A stretch of 64,000 nucleotides of DNA from Scandinavium vulneris_A (GTDB lineage: Bacteria; Pseudomonadota; Gammaproteobacteria; Enterobacterales; Enterobacteriaceae), in assembly GCA_046518185.1 (NCBI GenBank), contig JBKGRZ010000002.1, positions 596,945-660,944 on the forward strand, given 5' to 3'. Position numbers and translations under genes: made by a program. A model generated the notes under the pieces. The model did not search any database and was not told the DNA's origin. It worked only from the letters and a program-made list of their open reading frames with translations. Every line of letters starts with the position of its first letter. Position 1 is the first letter of the stretch. Shown here in pieces: positions 33,001 to 42,066 of this stretch.

Positions 33001-33855
33001 CGTTAGGTTATCGACCGCCAGATCGTGCGGATGTTTGTCGCCCTTCCAGCTCGCACCGCCTTTCTTCAGCCATACGTCACCGCTGGAGATATCGCCTTTA
33101 TCGAGGTCAATCCACCCTTCAAGGCTAAAGCGAGCCGAGGTCAGCGCGACGTTGTCCTGCATCCAGCGGCCAAACCACGGTTTGACGTCAATTTCATCAG
33201 CCTGCACCCACAGCCGCCCTTCGTTCAGCAGGCCATTTTCATCACGCAGATCCATGCGCACTTTCATCACCCCATGCTGCCCGGTCAGGCTGGACAGGCT
33301 GACTTCACCTTCGGCGCGGTGACGGTTGGTACTGTTCATCCAGGTAAGCTGGGGGATCGCCAGTTCGGCACGCTGGCCCGAAAGGGTCAGGAAGCTCAAA
33401 TGACTGTCGCGTAGGGTAAACTTGTCGAACTGACGCAGGAACAGATCGCCCACGCGATCAATTTTCAGCGTGCCGCTGCTGTCATTGTGTTGCAAAGGGG
33501 AATTGGTGCGGATTTGCAGCTGCCAGAAGGTCAGCTCGCGAAACTGCCAGCGGAAATGCAGCAGGCTTTGCCAGACGTCGAGTGCCAGGGTCACGCGCTT
33601 CACGGACATCTGGCCGCCGTCTTTTAGTTCAGCATTGATATCACGCACTTCGAGGGTCGGACCGTAGTTTTCCCAGCTGGCTTTCAGCTGTGAGGCGTTA
33701 ACGGGATGCCCGGTAGAGTGCGAGATTTTCTCCAGCAGCTGTGGTCGCCATTTATCGAGATGTGGCAAAACGAGACGCAGGCCACTGACCAGTAGCGCGA
33801 CGATAACAATCAATGTTGCCACCGTGATCAGTAGAATTCCAGGCAAACGCCTCAC
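30058..33855 (-). CDS. yhdP: AsmA-like envelope lipid transport protein YhdP
   Basis: A 1265-residue protein (E. coli 1266) with an N-terminal membrane anchor (about 5-27) and a very long periplasmic beta-rich body ending in an AsmA-like C-terminal region (DUF3971/AsmA). With TamB and YdbH it moves phospholipid to the outer membrane in E. coli. It starts 27 bp after rng. The frame is intact along its whole length. Confidence 0.95.
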   Translation of the reverse strand: MRRLPGILLITVATLIVIVALLVSGLRLVLPHLDKWRPQLLEKISHSTGHPVNASQLKASWENYGPTLEVRDINAELKDGGQMSVKRVTLALDVWQSLLHFRWQFRELTFWQLQIRTNSPLQHNDSSGTLKIDRVGDLFLRQFDKFTLRDSHLSFLTLSGQRAELAIPQLTWMNSTNRHRAEGEVSLSSLTGQHGVMKVRMDLRDENGLLNEGRLWVQADEIDVKPWFGRWMQDNVALTSARFSLEGWIDLDKGDISSGDVWLKKGGASWKGDKHPHDLAVDNLTAHITREKSGWAFHIPDTRITIDGKRWPQGALSMAWIPDQDVGGKDNVRSDELRIRASNLELSGLSGLLPIAEKFSPSLGEIWDSTQPAGQIDALALDIPLKATEKTRFQAAWSNLAWKQWKLLPGAEHFSGRAEGSLENGALNISMENAKMPYETVFRAPLEIAKGVVNLSWVNNDKGFMLDGRDIDVQAKAVHAHGGFRWLQPEGDEPWLGILAGISTDDGGQAWRYFPENLMGKALVDYLSSAIKGGQADNATLVYGGNPHLFPYKHNEGQFQVWVPLHNATFAFQPDWPALTNLNIDLNFLNDGLWMQADKVALGGVTAHNLNAAIPDYSKEKLIIDSQIAGPGKAVGPYFNDTPLKDSLGATLDELQLDGDVNARLHLDIPLDGEQVLAKGDVRLNGNSLFIKPLDSTLKNLNGEFSFENGNLKSGPMTANWFNQPLKVDFSTTEGQKAYQVAVNMDANWDPTRTDMLPKQLNDAISGSVPWQGNVAIELPYKGSVNYKVDITGDLKNVSSRLPAPVDKKAGEPLPVKFNVEGGLNHFDLTGNVGSKNHLNSRWLLGKKLALDRAIWASDSRSVPPLPDASGVELNLPPMDGAQWLALFRKGAVDSVGNAVAFPQRITLRTPALTMAGQRWNNLSIVSQPMANGTSVEAQGREVNGTLTLRDNAPWLASIRYLYYNPSATNTTGSQIGSGIMSNNRIDFQGWPDLQLRCAECWLWGQKYGRIDGDFAIKGNTLSLANGLLDTGFARLTVGGEWVNAPGSERTSLKGKLRGNKIDAAVNFFGVSTPIRDSSFNLDYDLHWRAEPWTPDVASLNGILKARLGKGEFTDISTGHAGQLLRLLSVDALLRKLRFDFSDTFTEGFYFDSIRSTAWIKDGILHTDDTLLDGLEADIGMKGSVNLVRRELDMEAIVAPEISATVGVATAFVINPIVGAAVFAASKVLGPLWSKVSILRYRISGPIDQPQINEVLRQARSDKTQ

Positions 33856-33882
33856 GCATCTCTCCTTGTAGCTGCCAGCAAA

Positions 33883-35352
33883 CTACATCATCACCACGTC
33901 GAATTGCTCCTGATTGTAGAGCGGTTCAATCTGCACTTTTACCTGTTTGCCGACGAAAATTTCCACTTCCGCCAGCGCATGCGACTCTTCGCCTTTCAGG
34001 GTTTCCGCCACGGCGGCAGAGGCGTAGACCAGGAAGCGGTCAGAATCATACGCGTGATGTACGCGAACGATTTCACGCATGATCTCGTAGCACACTGTTT
34101 CCACCGTTTTCACCGTGCCGCGCCCGTGACAGGTTGGGCATTCGTGACACAGCACATGCTCCACGCTTTCGCGGGTGCGCTTGCGGGTCATTTCCACCAG
34201 ACCGAGCTGCGAGAACCCGTTGATGCTGGTTTTCACGCGGTCTTTGCTCAGGGCCTGTTCCAGTGAATGCAGCACCCGGCGACGGTGATCTTCGTTACTC
34301 ATATCGATGAAATCGATGATGATGATGCCGCCGAGATTACGCAGACGCAGCTGACGTGCAATCGCCTGCGTCGCTTCGATGTTAGTATTGAATATCGTAT
34401 CGTCAAGGTTGCGGTGCCCAACAAAGGCCCCGGTGTTGATATCGACGGTGGTCATCGCTTCAGTCTGATCGATAACCAGATAGCCACCGGACTTAAGTTC
34501 CACCTTACGTTCCAGCGCACGCTGGATTTCATTTTCGACGTCAAAGAGATCAAAAATTGGCTGACGACCGCTGTAATGCTCCAGCTTGCTGTTCATCTCC
34601 GGCATATATTCGGCGGTGAATTCCATCAACGCTTCGAAGGTCAGCCGGGAGTCGACGCGGATCCGGTCGAGGTGCGCGTCGGCAAAATCACGCAGTACGC
34701 GTTGGGCTAACGCCAGCTCGCCATACATCTGATAGCGGGTCTGCGGGCGTTTTTTACGCTCCATCACTTTTGTCCACACGCGTTTCAGATATGCCGCATC
34801 AGAGGCTAAATCCTCTTCGCATACGCCTTCTGCCGCGGTACGGATGATGAATCCGCCCTGCTCGTCACAGTAGGCGGTGACCACGTTCTTCAGGCGCTCG
34901 CGCTCGGCTTCGCTTTCGATACGCTGGGAAACACCGACGTGAGACGCCCCTGGCATGAAGACCAGATAACGCGAGGGTAAGGTGATGTCGGTAGTCAGAC
35001 GCGCGCCTTTGGTGCCGAGTGGATCTTTCACCACCTGAACCATGAGGTCCTGGCCCTGACGCACCAGCTCGGAAATATCACGTACGGTGAACTGCTTCTG
35101 CTCTTCCCCGGCCACGCATTCGGTGTGGGGCATGATGTCAGAGGCGTGAAGAAACGCGGCCTTATCCAGGCCAATATCTACAAATGCCGCCTGCATCCCC
35201 GGGAGGACTCGACTAACACGACCTTTGTAGATATTGCCTACGATCCCACGTCGCGCTTCACGCTCTATATGAATTTCCTGAAGAATACCGCCATCGATAT
35301 ACGCCACGCGGGTTTCCGAGGGCGTTACGTTCACTAATAATTCAGCCGTCAT
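33883..35352 (-). CDS. rng: Ribonuclease G
   Basis: Endoribonuclease related to the RNase E catalytic half; matures the 5' end of 16S rRNA and decays some mRNAs. It has 489 residues from MTAELLVN. The S1 domain is at about 35-125. Catalytic Asp residues lie in TTVDINTGAF and IIIDFIDM, and the zinc-link cysteines in CHECPTCHGRG near residue 405. The start overlaps the 3' end of yhdE by 11 bp. Confidence 0.97.
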   Translation of the reverse strand: MTAELLVNVTPSETRVAYIDGGILQEIHIEREARRGIVGNIYKGRVSRVLPGMQAAFVDIGLDKAAFLHASDIMPHTECVAGEEQKQFTVRDISELVRQGQDLMVQVVKDPLGTKGARLTTDITLPSRYLVFMPGASHVGVSQRIESEAERERLKNVVTAYCDEQGGFIIRTAAEGVCEEDLASDAAYLKRVWTKVMERKKRPQTRYQMYGELALAQRVLRDFADAHLDRIRVDSRLTFEALMEFTAEYMPEMNSKLEHYSGRQPIFDLFDVENEIQRALERKVELKSGGYLVIDQTEAMTTVDINTGAFVGHRNLDDTIFNTNIEATQAIARQLRLRNLGGIIIIDFIDMSNEDHRRRVLHSLEQALSKDRVKTSINGFSQLGLVEMTRKRTRESVEHVLCHECPTCHGRGTVKTVETVCYEIMREIVRVHHAYDSDRFLVYASAAVAETLKGEESHALAEVEIFVGKQVKVQIEPLYNQEQFDVVMM

Positions 35353-35935
35353 GTTTATCTCTTTTCTCACGCAGTGAGTTAAAATTGCTCAGCAACTCAT
35401 ACGTTTCCACCAGCGGTAAGCCGACTACGGCGTGATAGCTGCCATTTATCTTCCTGACAAAACAGCCACCCAGCCCCTGAATACCGTATGCACCTGCTTT
35501 ATCCATCGGCTCGCCCGTCGCGACGTAACCCTGGATATCTTCATCTGACAATACTCTGAACGTCACGTCGGTGGTCACCAGGCAGTCGACGGTCTGTTGG
35601 CTATCGGCCAATGCCACCGCGGTCATTACCTGATGAGTGTGCCCGGAAAGCTGACGGAGCATTGCTGCGGCGTGCTCTGCGTCTCGCGGTTTCTCCAGCA
35701 CTTCACCGTTCAATACGACAATGGTATCCGCCCCAAGCACCGGTAAATCGCGTGCGGCCAGCGCCACGCCAGCCTGGGCTTTCTCTCGCGCCAGACGCGC
35801 AACATAGTGCTGCGCGCTTTCCTGCGGGTCGCGCTGTTCTTCGATGCCGGGAACGATACGCTCGAAGCTGACACCTAACTGTGTTAACAGCTCCTGACGA
35901 CGCGGGGAACCGGAAGCAAGATAAAGCATTGTCAT
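35342..35935 (-). CDS. yhdE: Maf-family nucleoside triphosphate pyrophosphatase YhdE
   Basis: House-cleaning dTTP/UTP pyrophosphatase, 197 residues, the E. coli length. SGSPRR at residues 8-13 and the LGADTIV motif near 68 mark the Maf active site. It sits 8 bp after mreD and overlaps rng. Confidence 0.96.
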   Translation of the reverse strand: MTMLYLASGSPRRQELLTQLGVSFERIVPGIEEQRDPQESAQHYVARLAREKAQAGVALAARDLPVLGADTIVVLNGEVLEKPRDAEHAAAMLRQLSGHTHQVMTAVALADSQQTVDCLVTTDVTFRVLSDEDIQGYVATGEPMDKAGAYGIQGLGGCFVRKINGSYHAVVGLPLVETYELLSNFNSLREKRDKHDG

Positions 35936-35943
35936 AGAAACCT

Positions 35944-36432
35944 TTATTGAACCGCGAATTGCTGGCGCACTTTCCGCATCAGCAAGAACAGCCAGGGCCA
36001 GAGTACACCGTTAACAACGCTACTCCAGAACACTTCCGGTCGGAAAGAGACGTTGATCACTAAAAACTCTGCCCAAAAAACAACGATATCCATCGCCAGC
36101 GACAACAGCATGACCACCAGCGCCTGTTGCCAGAGCGCCAGGTTACGGAACAGCTGATATTTAAGCGCCACCAGATAGGCGATGATGCTCAGGGCCAACG
36201 CCCGCACACCGAGCGTAGAACCGCTGATCAGATCCAGTATGGCACCCATAATGAAACCTGTACCAACATTGACCCGGTGTGGCAGAGCGAGGATCCAGTA
36301 AAGCAGGATCAGCAGGACCCAATTTGGCCGGTAGACCAACAGGTCGTCCGGCCAGGGCATGACTTGTAACAGCAGGGCTATCAGAAACGAAAGCCAGATA
36401 ACCCAACGCCCCTGACTTCGATAGCTTGCCAC
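35944..36432 (-). CDS. mreD: Rod shape-determining membrane protein MreD
   Basis: A 162-residue inner-membrane protein with five or six hydrophobic segments, part of the elongasome with MreB, MreC, RodA and PBP2. The start overlaps the mreC stop by 1 bp, so the two are translationally coupled. Confidence 0.96.
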   Translation of the reverse strand: MASYRSQGRWVIWLSFLIALLLQVMPWPDDLLVYRPNWVLLILLYWILALPHRVNVGTGFIMGAILDLISGSTLGVRALALSIIAYLVALKYQLFRNLALWQQALVVMLLSLAMDIVVFWAEFLVINVSFRPEVFWSSVVNGVLWPWLFLLMRKVRQQFAVQ

Positions 36433-37445
36433 TACTGTCCTCCTGATGAAGGCGCAGGCGTGGTAGCCGCAGGAGCAGGCTGTGTTATCCCGGTTGCAGG
36501 CGGAGGTACAGGCGCCGGAGGGCCCATCGAATCAGCAGCAGGCAGAACCTGCGGCATCATCTGCATCAGACGTTCATTAGCAACACGATGTACCTCTTCC
36601 GGCGTCATCGGGTTCGCACCGTTACGATCGGCGCCCCATAGCAGCAGCAGATAACGCAGACGCTGCAAGCCTGCGGTTGGACGCGCCTGGATAACCGTAT
36701 ACGCGCGCTGCGTATCCAGTTTCACAGAAGAGACCACCGCCACCGGATAACCTTCCGGGAAACGACCGCCTAGACCGGAGGTCACCAGCACGTCACCGAC
36801 ACGAATATCGGTGTTGGCAGGCAGGTGTTCCAACTGCAAATCATCGGTACAGCCGTTACCGGCAGCGATCACACGGATGTCGTTACGCAGAACCTGAATC
36901 GGCAGAGCATGTGTTGCATCGCAAATCAGCAGCACCCGGCTGGTCAGTTTCGCGACCGCCACCACCTGGCCGACCACGCCCTTATCGCTGATCACTGGCT
37001 GACCTTCGTAGACGCCGTTGACGCTACCTTTGTCGATAACCACCTGATCGCTGTAAGGATCGTTAACCGTCGAGATAACCTGGGTCACCATCTTCTGCTC
37101 ATCCTGACGCAGCGGCGAACCTAACAGCTCACGCAGACGGGCGTTTTCCTGCTTGTACTGACCCATCATCAGCAGATCGCTGTTTTTTAACAGCAGCTCC
37201 TGACGCAGGGCACGGTTTTCCAGCTCAAGCTGATCGCGGGAAGCCAGAGTTTGCGAAATACCATCAAGTAATTCACGGGGACCGTTGGAAACAAAATAGA
37301 AAGGACTAACAGCAGTATCCATGTACGTTCGAATCTGACTGAACGTACCGAGGCGGCTGTCGGCAATAATGACGCCAAGCGCCACCAGCACCGCCAGAAT
37401 AAGGCGAATCTGTAGCGACGGGCCACGGCTAAAAATGGGCTTCAT
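36432..37445 (-). CDS. mreC: Rod shape-determining protein MreC
   Basis: Bitopic elongasome protein that binds PBP2. It has 337 residues: membrane segment about 12-30, coiled coil about 65-110, periplasmic beta domains to about 270, then a Pro/Ala-rich tail. E. coli MreC has 367 residues; the difference is all in the tail, which is shorter here. The core is nearly the same as in E. coli. Confidence 0.96.
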   Translation of the reverse strand: MKPIFSRGPSLQIRLILAVLVALGVIIADSRLGTFSQIRTYMDTAVSPFYFVSNGPRELLDGISQTLASRDQLELENRALRQELLLKNSDLLMMGQYKQENARLRELLGSPLRQDEQKMVTQVISTVNDPYSDQVVIDKGSVNGVYEGQPVISDKGVVGQVVAVAKLTSRVLLICDATHALPIQVLRNDIRVIAAGNGCTDDLQLEHLPANTDIRVGDVLVTSGLGGRFPEGYPVAVVSSVKLDTQRAYTVIQARPTAGLQRLRYLLLLWGADRNGANPMTPEEVHRVANERLMQMMPQVLPAADSMGPPAPVPPPATGITQPAPAATTPAPSSGGQ

Positions 37446-37514
37446 AGGCTATGCGTATTCTCGTGTCAGGGAAATCAAGGGGCAGCACCAGCGCTACCCC
37501 AGACTTCTGGCTGA

Positions 37515-38558
37515 CTACTCTTCGCTAAACAAGTCGCCGCCGTGCATGTCGATCATTTCCAGTGCCTTGCCGCCGCCACGGGCAACACAGGTCAGTGGAT
37601 CTTCTGCAACTACGACAGGAATTCCTGTCTCTTCCATTAACAGGCGGTCGAGGTTACGCAGCAGCGCACCACCACCAGTCAGAACCATACCACGCTCTGA
37701 AATGTCGGATGCCAGTTCCGGCGGGCACTGTTCCAGTGCAACCATCACCGCGCTCACGATACCGGTCAGCGGCTCTTGCAGCGCTTCAAGGATTTCGTTG
37801 GAGTTCAGGGTGAAGCCACGTGGAACGCCTTCTGCCAGGTTACGACCACGAACTTCGATTTCGAGAACTTCGTCGCCCGGGTAAGCAGAACCGATTTCAT
37901 GCTTGATACGCTCTGCGGTAGCTTCACCGATCAGAGAGCCGTAGTTACGGCGCACATAATTAATGATGGCTTCGTCGAAACGGTCACCGCCGATGCGGAC
38001 AGAAGATGAGTACACCACGCCGTTGAGCGAGATAACCGCCACTTCTGTGGTACCGCCACCGATATCCACAACCATCGAACCGGTCGCTTCAGAAACCGGC
38101 AGACCCGCACCAATTGCTGCTGCCATTGGCTCTTCAATCAGGAATACTTCACGCGCGCCTGCACCCTGAGCAGATTCACGGATCGCGCGGCGTTCAACCT
38201 GAGTTGCACCAACTGGCACACACACCAGAACGCGTGGGCTCGGGCGCATGAAGCTATTGCTGTGAACCTGTTTGATGAAGTGCTGCAGCATTTTCTCAGT
38301 CACGAAGAAGTCGGCGATAACGCCGTCTTTCATTGGACGAATAGCTGCGATATTGCCCGGCGTACGACCGAGCATCTGCTTAGCTTCATGACCGACGGCA
38401 GCCACACTTTTCGGTGAACCGGCACGATCCTGGCGAATGGCCACAACGGAAGGCTCATTCAGTACGATGCCTTGTCCTTTCACGTAAATCAGGGTATTCG
38501 CGGTACCCAGGTCAATGGACAGGTCATTGGAAAACATGCCACGAAATTTTTTCAACAT
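37515..38558 (-). CDS. mreB: Bacterial actin MreB
   Basis: Actin-like ATPase that directs lateral wall synthesis, 347 residues from MLKKFRGMFSNDLSIDLGTANT, the phosphate 1 motif. DIGGGTTE near residue 165 is phosphate 2 and TGGGALL near 290 the adenosine motif. Twelve more codons are open upstream but are not part of the family. First gene of mreBCD-yhdE-rng-yhdP-tldD; mreC follows after 69 bp. Confidence 0.98.
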   Translation of the reverse strand: MLKKFRGMFSNDLSIDLGTANTLIYVKGQGIVLNEPSVVAIRQDRAGSPKSVAAVGHEAKQMLGRTPGNIAAIRPMKDGVIADFFVTEKMLQHFIKQVHSNSFMRPSPRVLVCVPVGATQVERRAIRESAQGAGAREVFLIEEPMAAAIGAGLPVSEATGSMVVDIGGGTTEVAVISLNGVVYSSSVRIGGDRFDEAIINYVRRNYGSLIGEATAERIKHEIGSAYPGDEVLEIEVRGRNLAEGVPRGFTLNSNEILEALQEPLTGIVSAVMVALEQCPPELASDISERGMVLTGGGALLRNLDRLLMEETGIPVVVAEDPLTCVARGGGKALEMIDMHGGDLFSEE

Positions 38559-38851
38559 ACTAAGGGATAATCCTGAAAGCTGGGGCGGAAACAAAATCCG
38601 CTTACTTTACCAACCACACGCAGCAGCGACAAGGCGCAAAAATCATCTGCAACGGTGAAAATTAGTGCAGTTCGTTTCCTTTGTTACAATTTCGACCTGA
38701 CACCGTCAGGACCGCAGCACTCCTCGCCTGCATTGCAATCTGTCAAAGGACGATCACTGGCTTATTATCTGTAACATCCCGGCGGGGGCATCATGCACAT
38801 CCCGGAGAAACAGCGCGCGTTATTCTACGTGAAATCGCGGCAAACGGCAGA

Positions 38852-40792
38852 TCAAACAGAGTATCTTTGCGAATATTTTTTTACGCTAGTGTCAAGTGGT
38901 TGTGAAGCAGCAAAAAAATCGCCCTGACCACCCAGCACACCGCACTCTCGTAATACCTGCCACTCACTTCGGCTGCGAAGCCCGGTGGCGAAAACCTGCG
39001 TCGTGGTGCCCTTACAGGCCTCGACCAGACTTTGCACCAGCAGTTGGTTCTCGCTGCGTTTCTCGATGTTGCGCACCAGACCCGGGTGAAGCTTGACGAT
39101 TTCCACCGACAGTTCCTTGATCCAACTGGTACCGACCAGCGTCAAACCGGCCTGTATGACCACTACTCTGACCCCTAATGCGTTGATTAAACGCATCACC
39201 GGCTGTAAGCGGCTGATATGTTGACAGACATCCGCCTCTGCAAGTTCAAAAATAATCCGTTTTCGCTGCGCTTTTTCGCATTGCATCAGCGAATCCCGCA
39301 GCCAGCGCTGAAAACGCGGACGAATTAAGGACTCGACCGTCACCTGCAAAGCCAGATTTTCCTCAGGCCAGTAGGAGAGGAACGGCAACAGGCGAGTCAC
39401 CTGCAAACGGTCGTACTCTTCTGCTAGTCCAAATTCGAGCACCATCGGCATATATTCGGCGGCAATCACTTCTTCTTTACCGTCGTAAATACGGCACATC
39501 AACTCGCGGTGATGCACGCGACCATCATAATGCACCGCTGGCTTTTGGTAGAAACGCGGGCCACCACGGCTGAGCATCTGCTCGATAAGCGTCCGCCAGC
39601 GCACGTTACCACGCCCTTTCTCCGGCAGAGTATCATCGTATACGGCCCAACTGTTGCTGCCCTGCAGCACGGCATTGCGCACCGCCGCGTCGGCGTGTTC
39701 CATCACCTGTTCGGTGCTTTGCCCGCTGCGCCAGGTACAGATGCCGATATGCATCATGTCGTCCTGGTCGAGAATTTTGGTGGACGGTAGCGCATCCAGC
39801 GCCTTTAACAGCTGCCCGGCGATACTATCAGCTTCTTTCAGGGTGCGATGGGGCAATAACACCGCAAAATCGCTGCGGTGATAACGCGCCAGCAGCGCCC
39901 CCGGATAACGCATCATGAAGGTTGAGAGCATATTGATGAGCATGAAGAAATGCTCTTCCGCCGCCGTGCGTCCCCACTGGTCACGCACCAGATCGAATTC
40001 CGGCAGGCGAATCAGCATAACAATACCATGTGCCCCTACTTTCTCCTGATCGTCAAGCAGTGTCGCTAGCTGATTATCAAAGAACATACGGTTACTGAGG
40101 CCGGTCTTGGTGTCCTGCGCGGCGTACGAGCGAATCAGCGTATCCATCCGACTGCGCTGTTCACCGGCAAACTGGATTTCTGACAACAGCGTGTCCAGCG
40201 CGCTGCTGGTCCGTGCTGGCCATTCATGCACCGTCCCGCGCACTTGATGACCGCGTTCACCGTTGAGGATCCGCGTGGAGCGTAGCTCAAGCAGTTCCTG
40301 GCCCGCCAGCTGATTACGCAGCCAGCGCACCGAGAAGAAGATAATCAACACCATAAAAGCGATGGCAATGGTCAGCGGGGCGGTAGTCAGCAGCGAGTGA
40401 AAATAGTTCGCCATCGGATCCTGATACTCCATCCGAATAGTCATCCCCGGATGTTTCACCGACTCCACGTTTAGCTCGCGATACTGATAATTGCTGCCCA
40501 CCGGACGATAGCCGTTGGTGCGAGAATGGCTAAAAATGGTTTTATCGTTAACGATAAGATCGATACGCACGATATCGACGGGAACCAGAATTTCATCAAG
40601 CTGGCTGTCGAGTTGGCTGAGGGGGGTGTTGACCAGGCGGGTGTCGATGACCGTCGCCACGGCGCGGGCACGGTAATCAATTTTATACTGAATACCGTTA
40701 TAGAAGCTGAGCGAGCAGCCGATGAGGGTGACAAAGATGGTCAGGCCCGTCAGCAGCGTCACGAAAGCTGAAAATTTCGTCGTTAATCGCAT
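38852..40792 (-). CDS. csrD: CsrB/CsrC RNA turnover regulator CsrD
   Basis: Membrane protein that targets the CsrB and CsrC RNAs for RNase E decay. It has 646 residues, with N-terminal membrane segments near 10-30 and 133-155. The GGDEF motif is degenerate (HRSDF) and the EAL motif reads ELM, so it should neither make nor break cyclic di-GMP, as known for E. coli CsrD. It lies 293 bp upstream of mreB on the same strand and is divergent from acuI. Confidence 0.96.
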   Translation of the reverse strand: MRLTTKFSAFVTLLTGLTIFVTLIGCSLSFYNGIQYKIDYRARAVATVIDTRLVNTPLSQLDSQLDEILVPVDIVRIDLIVNDKTIFSHSRTNGYRPVGSNYQYRELNVESVKHPGMTIRMEYQDPMANYFHSLLTTAPLTIAIAFMVLIIFFSVRWLRNQLAGQELLELRSTRILNGERGHQVRGTVHEWPARTSSALDTLLSEIQFAGEQRSRMDTLIRSYAAQDTKTGLSNRMFFDNQLATLLDDQEKVGAHGIVMLIRLPEFDLVRDQWGRTAAEEHFFMLINMLSTFMMRYPGALLARYHRSDFAVLLPHRTLKEADSIAGQLLKALDALPSTKILDQDDMMHIGICTWRSGQSTEQVMEHADAAVRNAVLQGSNSWAVYDDTLPEKGRGNVRWRTLIEQMLSRGGPRFYQKPAVHYDGRVHHRELMCRIYDGKEEVIAAEYMPMVLEFGLAEEYDRLQVTRLLPFLSYWPEENLALQVTVESLIRPRFQRWLRDSLMQCEKAQRKRIIFELAEADVCQHISRLQPVMRLINALGVRVVVIQAGLTLVGTSWIKELSVEIVKLHPGLVRNIEKRSENQLLVQSLVEACKGTTTQVFATGLRSRSEWQVLRECGVLGGQGDFFAASQPLDTSVKKYSQRYSV

Positions 40793-41014
40793 CCCTGTAT
40801 TAACTCCGTTAATGAATTACAGCCCGATCGTTGACCGGACACCCGCGCTAAAACTCAAAAATTAGTGAGTGCTAACTCGCATCTAAAAAGACCTTGCATA
40901 CTACCAGAGTGAGTGATTCTGGCAATTTATTGCGGTAAGTCGGAAACGCGTTTCAGTTAGCGAGTATAGTCATCGAAAATTATTTTCCAATCATTGAGCA
41001 ACTGAGGAACGATT

Positions 41015-41989
41015 ATGCAGGCGTTAATCTTAGAACAGCACGACGGTAAAACTCACGCCTCGGTACAGGCCATCGAGGAGAGCCAGCTGCCGCAAGGTGA
41101 TGTCACGGTCGATATTCAGTGGTCGAGCCTCAATTACAAAGACGCGCTCGCCATTACCGGCAAAGGTAAAATCATCCGTAATTTTCCGATGATTCCCGGT
41201 ATCGACTTTGCGGGTGTGGTTCATAGCAGTGAAGATCCGCGCTTCCATGCGGGCCAGCAGGTTCTGCTCACCGGTTGGGGCGTGGGTGAAAATCACTGGG
41301 GTGGTCTTTCCCAACGCGCCCGCGTGCAGGGCGACTGGCTGGTTGCTCAGCCAAAAGGTCTGGATGCCCGTCAGGCAATGATCATCGGCACCGCGGGTTT
41401 CACGGCCATGCTGTGCGTGATGGCGCTGGAAGACGCAGGCGTTCGCCCTCAGGACGGTGAAATTGTTGTCACTGGCGCCAGCGGTGGCGTGGGCAGCACG
41501 GCGGTAGCGCTGCTGCATAAATTGGGTTACCAGGTGGCAGCGGTATCGGGCCGCGAGAGCACCCACGATTACCTGCGCAGCCTCGGCGCAAACCGCATTC
41601 TGAGCCGCGATGAGTTCGCAGAAACCCGTCCGCTGGAGAAACAACTGTGGGCCGGTGCGGTCGATACCGTCGGTGATAAAGTGCTGGCCAAAGTGCTGGC
41701 GCAGATGAACTACGGCGGCTGCGTCGCAGCCTGCGGTCTGGCGGGCGGATTTGCGCTGCCAACCACCGTCATGCCGTTTATTCTGCGTAACGTCCGTTTG
41801 CAGGGCGTGGATTCTGTGATGACGCCAGCCGCGCGCCGGGCAGAAGCCTGGCAGCGTCTGGTTCAGGATTTGCCTTCTTCTTTTTATAACCAGAGCGCGA
41901 CCGAAATCGCCCTCGACCAGGCTCCTGAGTTTGCTGACAAGATAATGAATAATCAGATTCAGGGCCGTACGCTGGTGAAGATTGCCTAA
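41015..41989 (+). CDS. acuI: Acrylyl-CoA reductase (NADPH)
   Basis: Medium-chain reductase (YhdH/AcuI) that reduces toxic acrylyl-CoA to propionyl-CoA. It has 324 residues. The NADP-binding motif is VTGASGGVGSTAV near residue 152. CTGAGGAACG before the ATG gives a ribosome binding site. No structural zinc cysteines are visible, as expected for this quinone reductase-like group. Confidence 0.95.
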   Translation: MQALILEQHDGKTHASVQAIEESQLPQGDVTVDIQWSSLNYKDALAITGKGKIIRNFPMIPGIDFAGVVHSSEDPRFHAGQQVLLTGWGVGENHWGGLSQRARVQGDWLVAQPKGLDARQAMIIGTAGFTAMLCVMALEDAGVRPQDGEIVVTGASGGVGSTAVALLHKLGYQVAAVSGRESTHDYLRSLGANRILSRDEFAETRPLEKQLWAGAVDTVGDKVLAKVLAQMNYGGCVAACGLAGGFALPTTVMPFILRNVRLQGVDSVMTPAARRAEAWQRLVQDLPSSFYNQSATEIALDQAPEFADKIMNNQIQGRTLVKIA

Positions 41990-42027
41990 TCTTCAAATTT
42001 TCGTGACATATTCGCGTTAATCCCGCG

Positions 42028-42061
42028 CCTCCGTCATGCTTAGGAAAAAGCATGACGGAGG
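42028..42061 (+). promoter_or_regulatory. Perfect hairpin covering the msrP Shine-Dalgarno
   Basis: CCTCCGTCATGCTT (42028-42041) pairs over 14 bp without a mismatch with AAGCATGACGGAGG (42048-42061) around a 6-nt loop. The 3' arm contains the GGAGG ribosome binding site 5 bp before the msrP ATG, so in RNA the site would be fully paired with its own anti-sequence. No T-run follows, which argues against a plain acuI terminator. A dyad for a DNA-binding protein is the alternative. Confidence 0.75.
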
Positions 42062-42066
42062 ATGCC

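Noticed and set aside
38559..38851. Possible small RNA gene between csrD and mreB
   Set aside because: The 293-bp gap is AT- and C-rich promoter-like DNA. I could not find a promoter plus terminator pair that would define an RNA.
40860..40965. Inverted GCTAACT/AGTTAGC elements in the csrD-acuI gap
   Set aside because: They are about 80 bp apart and only 7 bp long, so chance is a sufficient explanation without comparison data.
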